Assembly (NCBI GenBank): GCA_963556495.2
Contig: OY747700.1
Location: forward strand, 5,335,020-5,399,019
DNA length: 64,000 nucleotides
Source of the DNA: Valencia hispanica
Lineage: Eukaryota > Chordata > Actinopteri > Cyprinodontiformes > Valenciidae
Reading direction: 5' to 3'
The notes beneath the pieces are model-generated. The model saw only the letters and a list, made by a program, of their open reading frames with translations, was not told the DNA's origin and ran no database searches. How positions within the stretch are numbered: position 1 is the first letter of the stretch; each line of letters begins with the position of its first letter. Made by a program: the position numbers and the translations under genes. Positions 59,728-64,000 of this stretch are shown in pieces.

Positions 59728-60169
59728 TGTAAAAAAGGGTGCCTTCAGAAAACAGGTGCTGGGCCCTTTAAGGGGTGGAGTCAGTCGTCGCTGGAAAAGA
59801 GAAAGAAGAGAGGAGAAAAGCAGCAGCGGGAGTGAGTGAGATGAGAGGTACATGAGGACAGTGTTTAGTATTAGTTAAGTTCCAGCCTTTGTCCCATCCA
59901 GTTTCTCTTTGGATGTGTGCGTAAAGAAAGTAATTATTGTTCGGCCTAGCTGTTTCATGTTAATTATATAGAAGCTGCTTTAGACCAGTATTTCAGCTAC
60001 TCTCATGTTTTTTCTCGTTGTGCATTACTAGCCCTGTTTGAGCCGTTATATACTAAATGTGTTCTTGTATTCTCCTATTAACTCAAGTTCGGGTCTCTCT
60101 GTGTTTTCTAGAATAAACCACACACAGATAAACAAGCTACAGATGTAACTACTCCCACATACCATTACA
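59728..60169 (+). repeat. 3' LTR of the BEL/Pao element
   Basis: Starts TGTAAAAAAGGGTGCC directly after the purine tract and ends CATACCATTACA. It contains AATAAA near 60111. No partner 5' LTR exists in the window. Confidence 0.7.
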
Positions 60170-60379
60170 GCATATACATTGGAGCTGCCTGGTAATTAAG
60201 TTCACCCTTTCATCACACACAGATACCCGAACTGAGTGCTAAGTGTGAAGTGTGCTGGCTTGGAACTTATTATATTCTTCAATAAACCATCTAGAAGACA
60301 CCAGAGGACTACTAATTTTGGATTTCTAGCCGGACTCTCAACAATGTATTGATAAAACCCATCAGTGCAAAAGGAAATC
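60170..60379. other. Flank of the BEL/Pao LTR
   Basis: No recognised feature. It may be the middle of the CR1/Rex1-like LINE. Confidence 0.3.
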
Positions 60380-60770
60380 TCATTTTTAGGAAGCCTGGCA
60401 AAGAGAAGTTGGAGTCTGTGATGTGATCCTACATCCACGTCTCAGTGAAACACATAACACTGCATTCCCGATAGTCTGGCTGAGTCCTTGTAAGGGCTTG
60501 GAGTTCATCCATCTTGTTAGCCAGTTGCCCATTATGATCAATGGAATAGATAGTTTGAACTTCCTCCTTCTCTGACTCCTTTTTGCTCCTGCTCTGCATC
60601 CACTCCTCCTCCTTCTCAACTCCCCAGGGATTCGTGACTTCAGTTGAGGTATTATTTCAGTTTTTGCAACGTTAATCAGTTGCTCCCGGCTGTAAACCAC
60701 CTTGTTGCCATGGTTACGCATGCAAGTTATCGGGAAGTGAAAAAATACCAGCAAAAATCCTTTGTACATT
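60380..60770 (-). mobile_element. CR1/Rex1-like LINE, endonuclease start
   Basis: The minus-strand frame 60386-60769 contains LRRRRSGCRAGAKRSQRRR and PLIIMGNWLTRWMNSKPLQ. This resembles the basic leader and first endonuclease block of CR1/Rex1 LINEs, with frameshifts. It has the same strand as the RT pieces at 52.5-54.3 kb. Confidence 0.55.
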
Positions 60771-60907
60771 AAATCTCAAGTACCACTCTAAGTTTAGCAT
60801 CACTGCAGATAAAAGTTGAAATCAGTCTCTTTAGATGCTGAAAGAAATATTTAGTTTCTATTTTGGTCCAATTTTTCAGTCTGTTCAGATTTTTGGGTCA
60901 GTGTATT

Positions 60908-62421
60908 CAGTTGTGGCCAAAGGTTTTGAGAATGACACAAATATTAGTTTATACAAAGTTTGCTGCAAAACTAATTTTACATCTTTGTTTCAGTTGTTTC
61001 TGTGATGTACTGAAATATAATTACAAGCACTTTATACGTTTCAAAGGCTTTTATTGACAATTACATGACATTTATGCAAAGTCAGTATTTGCAGTGTTGG
61101 CCCTTCTTTTTCAGGACCTCTGCAATTTGACTGGGCATGCTCTCAATCAACTTCTGGCCCAAATCCTGACTGATAGCAACCCATTCTTTCATAATCACTT
61201 CTTGGAGTTTGTCAGAATTAGTGGGTTTTTGTTTGTCCACCCGCCTCTTGAGGACTGACCACAAGTTCTCAATGGGATTAAGATCTGGGGAGTTTCCAGG
61301 CCATGGACCCAAAATTTAAACGTTTTGGTCCCCGAGCCACTTAGTTATCACTTTTGCCTTATGGCACGGTGCTCCATCATGCTGGAAAATGCATTGTTCT
61401 TCACCAAACTGTTGTTGGATTGTTGGAAGAAGTTGCTGTTGGAGGGTGTTTTGGTACCATTCTTTATTCATGGCTGTGTTTTTGGGCAAAATTGTAAGTG
61501 TGCCCACTCCCTTGGATGAGAAGCAACCCCACACATGAATGGTCTCAGGATGCTTTACTGTTGGCATGACACAGGACTGATGGTAGCGCTCACCTTTTCT
61601 TCTCCGGACAAGCCTTTTTCCAGATGCCCCAAACAATCGGAAAGAGGCTTCATGGGAGAATATGACTTTGCCCCAGTCCTCAGCAGGCCATTCACCAGAC
61701 TTTCTGCAGAAGATCAATCTGTCCCTGATGTTTTTTTTGGAGAGAAGTAACTTCTTTGCTGCCCTTCTTCACACCAGGCCATCTTCCAAAAGTCTTCGCC
61801 TCACTGTGCGTGCAGATGCGCTCACACCTGCCTGCTGCCATTCCTGAGCAAGCTCTGCACTGGTGGCACTCCGATCCTGCAGCTAAATCCTCTTTAGGAG
61901 ACAATCCTGGCACTTGCTGGACTTGGACGCCCTGAAGCCTTCTTAAAAAGAATTGAACCTCTTTCATTGAAGTTCTTGATAATCCTATAAATTGTTGATT
62001 TAGGTTCAATTTTAGTAGCCACAACATCCTTGCCTGTGAAGCTATTTTTATGCAACGCAATGATGGCTGCACGCGTTTCTTTGCAGGTCACCATGGTTAA
62101 CAATGGAAGAACAATGATTTCAAGCATCACCCTCCTTTAACATTTCAAGTCTGCCATTCTAACCCAATCAGCCTGACATAATGATCTCCAGCCTTGTGCT
62201 CGTCAACCTTCTCACCTCAGTTAACAAGGCAATTACTGAAATTATCTCTTCAGGTCCTTTAATAACAGCAATGATATGCAGTGGAATTTTCATGGCAAAG
62301 AAGGACTATGCAATTCATCTGATCACTGTTCATAATATTCTGGAGTATATGCAAATTGCTATTATACAAACTTAAGCAGCAACTTTTCCAATTTCCAATA
62401 TTTATGTAATTCTCAAAACTT
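60908..62421 (-). mobile_element. Tc1-like transposon, copy 2
   Basis: Same family as 2479-3738, about 1.5 kb. The left terminus CAGTTGTGGCCAAAGG is intact, while the right terminus is cut short at CTCAAAACTT. The minus-strand transposase lies in three pieces: 61894-62130 (helix-turn-helix part), 61316-61717 (WGCFSSKGVG, HDGAPCHKA) and 61082-61312 (WPGNSPDLNPIENLW). A nonsense codon separates the last two near 61315, and a frameshift lies near 61900. It retains the 118-bp and 145-bp segments missing from copy 1. Confidence 0.9.
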
Positions 62422-62976
62422 GTTAGATTTCCAACACTCAGAAAAAAGATCCCCCTTATCATTAAGGTGAAACACTTTAGAGCATTTCCCCTGAAACTGA
62501 CCCATCTCTACCTGTGGTCCTGACCTGGTAACATTAAAACACACATAAGCTGCGCCTGGTGCTGGCTTTAAAAGCTGGATTATTTCTGGAGCTTTAATTG
62601 GTTTAGCCAGGCCGCACGGTTTTGCCCAGCCTCTATTTAGGCCTGCTGTCACGGCAAAAATACAGCGTGAGGAACACACGTTACAATCCCTACCCTCAAG
62701 TGAGAAATTAACTCTGGGAAGCTCCATGGACCCCTGCTGTGATACCTTGCTGCCTGGTGTCTCACAGAAACTCACACATTCATCTAGGTGCTCTTCAAAT
62801 GGAATTTGTACATAAAACTGAGGAATAGCAGTTCCCATGCAAACAACACATGACTTACTGGTCACTGTTCTGGCAGAGTAGTTTGCAAACTGGTACCACA
62901 GATTCTTTTGCACCCATCCTTGACGGAGGACGTTAGTTGTGATGGACTTTGGCTGAGCCGTGGCTGAGGTGTCCAC
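62413..62976 (-). pseudogene. Truncated retroviral env surface-unit fragment
   Basis: 187 codons open from ATG 62976. The frame has clustered cysteines (a CVVC-type pair near residue 45 and a CNVCSSRC cluster near 98) and potential N-glycosylation sites, as in retroviral surface glycoproteins. The last few codons are read into the Tc1 copy, so the fragment ends artificially. No transmembrane subunit or fusion region is present. Confidence 0.6.
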
Positions 62977-64000
62977 CTTTTTTCCCCAGAGTCCAGAAAG
63001 CGCCCCCTAAAACAACACAGAATACAAACGGCTTTAAAATCATCATTTTTGCAACTCTAGAGCCCCAGAATAACATTGATTTTTCTCCTATTTTATTTTC
63101 TTATCTCCTTCCTTCTTCAAATTGATTGGATTGTTTCTAACCCACAATCTTTTGTTCTCCACTTAAGCAGAGGTGGGTTTGTCCAGAATTGTGGTAGTCA
63201 GTTTTTTGTTTTTTTACATGTCCTGTTTGGCAGTCTGGAGCTCAGAATTGGTGTCTGAGTACCAAGTAGAAGCCCAACAGATTTACTTTCACAAGCGGAG
63301 CAGTACAGCTTTTGCTATAGTACTCCACTTGATATATGTGTGAAAAATCTTTATTATGAATTGTTGGGGTTTTTATTTCCTGATGTTATGGACATGGAGA
63401 CGGAAAATTAAGGAGAAGAAAGAAGGAAGACGAAGAAGAGAGGTAGGAAACAAAAACTCAAGAGAGAGGGTGAGCTGAAAATACAAGAGGAAGGGGAACA
63501 AAGAAAACACAGGAAGACATTGAAGTCTGCCTCCATACCCACAGGACGGCAGAGAGAGGGGAAAAAACAAAACACGAAAAAGGAACATCGACAAAACAAA
63601 CATTGTGAACTAAGAATTACACAACCACATCACACAAAAATAAATATAAAAATAGAACAACAATGTCACAGAAAAACTCATGGTACCGATTAATCAAGCT
63701 CTAGTAATGATAACCTCAGCCCAAGAATATATCCTTAAACACCAGAGACCCCACATCTATGTGTGTGTGTTAGCATGCTGGTGCATATAAGGTTTCTCCA
63801 TAAGAGTGTTCGATAGCTGGTGTGAGCAGGCATCAATCAGTCTCCCTGGAATCGATGCAGACATGAAGGAGATCGGAGCAAAGACGTCCAAAGGACCCCC
63901 AGTCAGTTTCTTACAGTGGCTGGCATGCACCCAAGTGGCCCTTTCTGCAACCTTCACAGCCCTGTAGGTTACTAACAAAACTTGGAATGGTCCTTGCCAG
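62422..64000 (-). mobile_element. Class I endogenous retrovirus, 3' pol to 5' env, partial
   Basis: The element enters from the right edge on the minus strand. It contains the end of pol (64000-63757), a non-coding spacer (63756-62977) and the start of env (62976-62413). The Tc1 copy then begins, so the rest of env and the 3' LTR are missing. The type (gamma/epsilon-like) is inferred from the integrase C terminus. It is an old, truncated genomic copy. Confidence 0.75.
63757..64000 (-). pseudogene. Retroviral integrase C-terminal end
   Basis: In frame from the window edge. The segment has the GPFQVLL and VHASHCKK words of class I retroviral integrase C-terminal domains (SH3-like fold), then about 40 residues of lineage-specific tail to a stop at 63757. 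The catalytic core is off the window. Confidence 0.75.

Larger units (their letters stand above)
55216..60169 (+). mobile_element. BEL/Pao LTR retrotransposon relic
   Basis: 5' LTR and most of Gag are missing. 55300-55510 encodes two zinc-knuckle-like motifs (PYCPYCDNDTHFLNSC and HQATKCMLKAPCKICSRSH). Protease-region sequence lies at 55600-55930. RT relics follow at 56119-57127 (LPFGTTCSPCYNTA, YVDNCL with the YVDN active site, GFDLRQWASN). Integrase relics are at 58540-59340 (HPGPKRVFTELRRKYW, PPGSPHFGGCWE). The purine tract GAATTTGGGGGCGGC precedes a 442-bp 3' LTR at 59728-60169 starting TGTAAA. A hAT insertion sits at 57088-57739. Stops and frameshifts are frequent. Confidence 0.88.

Overview
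This is vertebrate chromosomal DNA, most probably from a teleost fish. Three host genes have compact GT-AG exons. The rest is a dense, nested mixture of transposon families typical of fish genomes: Tc1 relatives, hAT, PIF/Harbinger, L2-, Tx1-, L1- and RTE-type LINEs, tRNA-derived SINEs, Ty3/gypsy and BEL/Pao LTR elements, and a class I endogenous retrovirus. I see no bacterial, plasmid or organellar features.

Region 1 (about 0.3-14 kb) is the genic part. It holds the 3' five exons of an RNF168-like chromatin ubiquitin ligase (858-4939, +), followed by a complete TM4SF19-like L6 tetraspanin-like gene (coding 10416-13411, +). The latter has a plausible TATA promoter and 5' UTR exon near 8.5 kb. 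RNF168 and TM4SF19 are also close neighbours on human 3q29, so the pairing looks like conserved synteny. Both genes carry unusual sequence exactly at a 3' splice site. One rnf168 acceptor is the end of a 165-bp (TG)n tract. The tm4sf19 intron 2 acceptor is the last unit of a roughly 1.9-kb tandem array in which nearly every 41-bp unit looks like a complete 3' splice site.

Region 2 (14-30 kb) has no recognisable host gene. It holds a PIF/Harbinger transposase relic, a deleted gypsy element with two 234-bp LTRs, a pogo relic, L2 and Tx1-like LINE pieces and SINEs. Region 3 (30.2-31.7 kb) is a three-coding-exon, 379-residue class A GPCR of the P2Y12/PAF-receptor type on the minus strand.

Region 4 (32-64 kb) is an archaeological stack of mobile elements. 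A gypsy element with a PNMA-like Gag is split by a 63-bp minisatellite block. L1, RTE, L2 and CR1/Rex1-like LINEs, three copies of one long SINE, a BEL/Pao element and two hAT insertions with perfect 8-bp target duplications follow. A second Tc1 copy truncates a retroviral env at the right end. Window positions 1-325 are an inverted copy of the pol-env spacer at 63.2-63.5 kb. I found no new multi-gene system. The most unusual signals are the repeated splice-site module in tm4sf19, the (TG)n acceptor in rnf168 and a kilobase-scale fold-back element in the first tm4sf19 intron.
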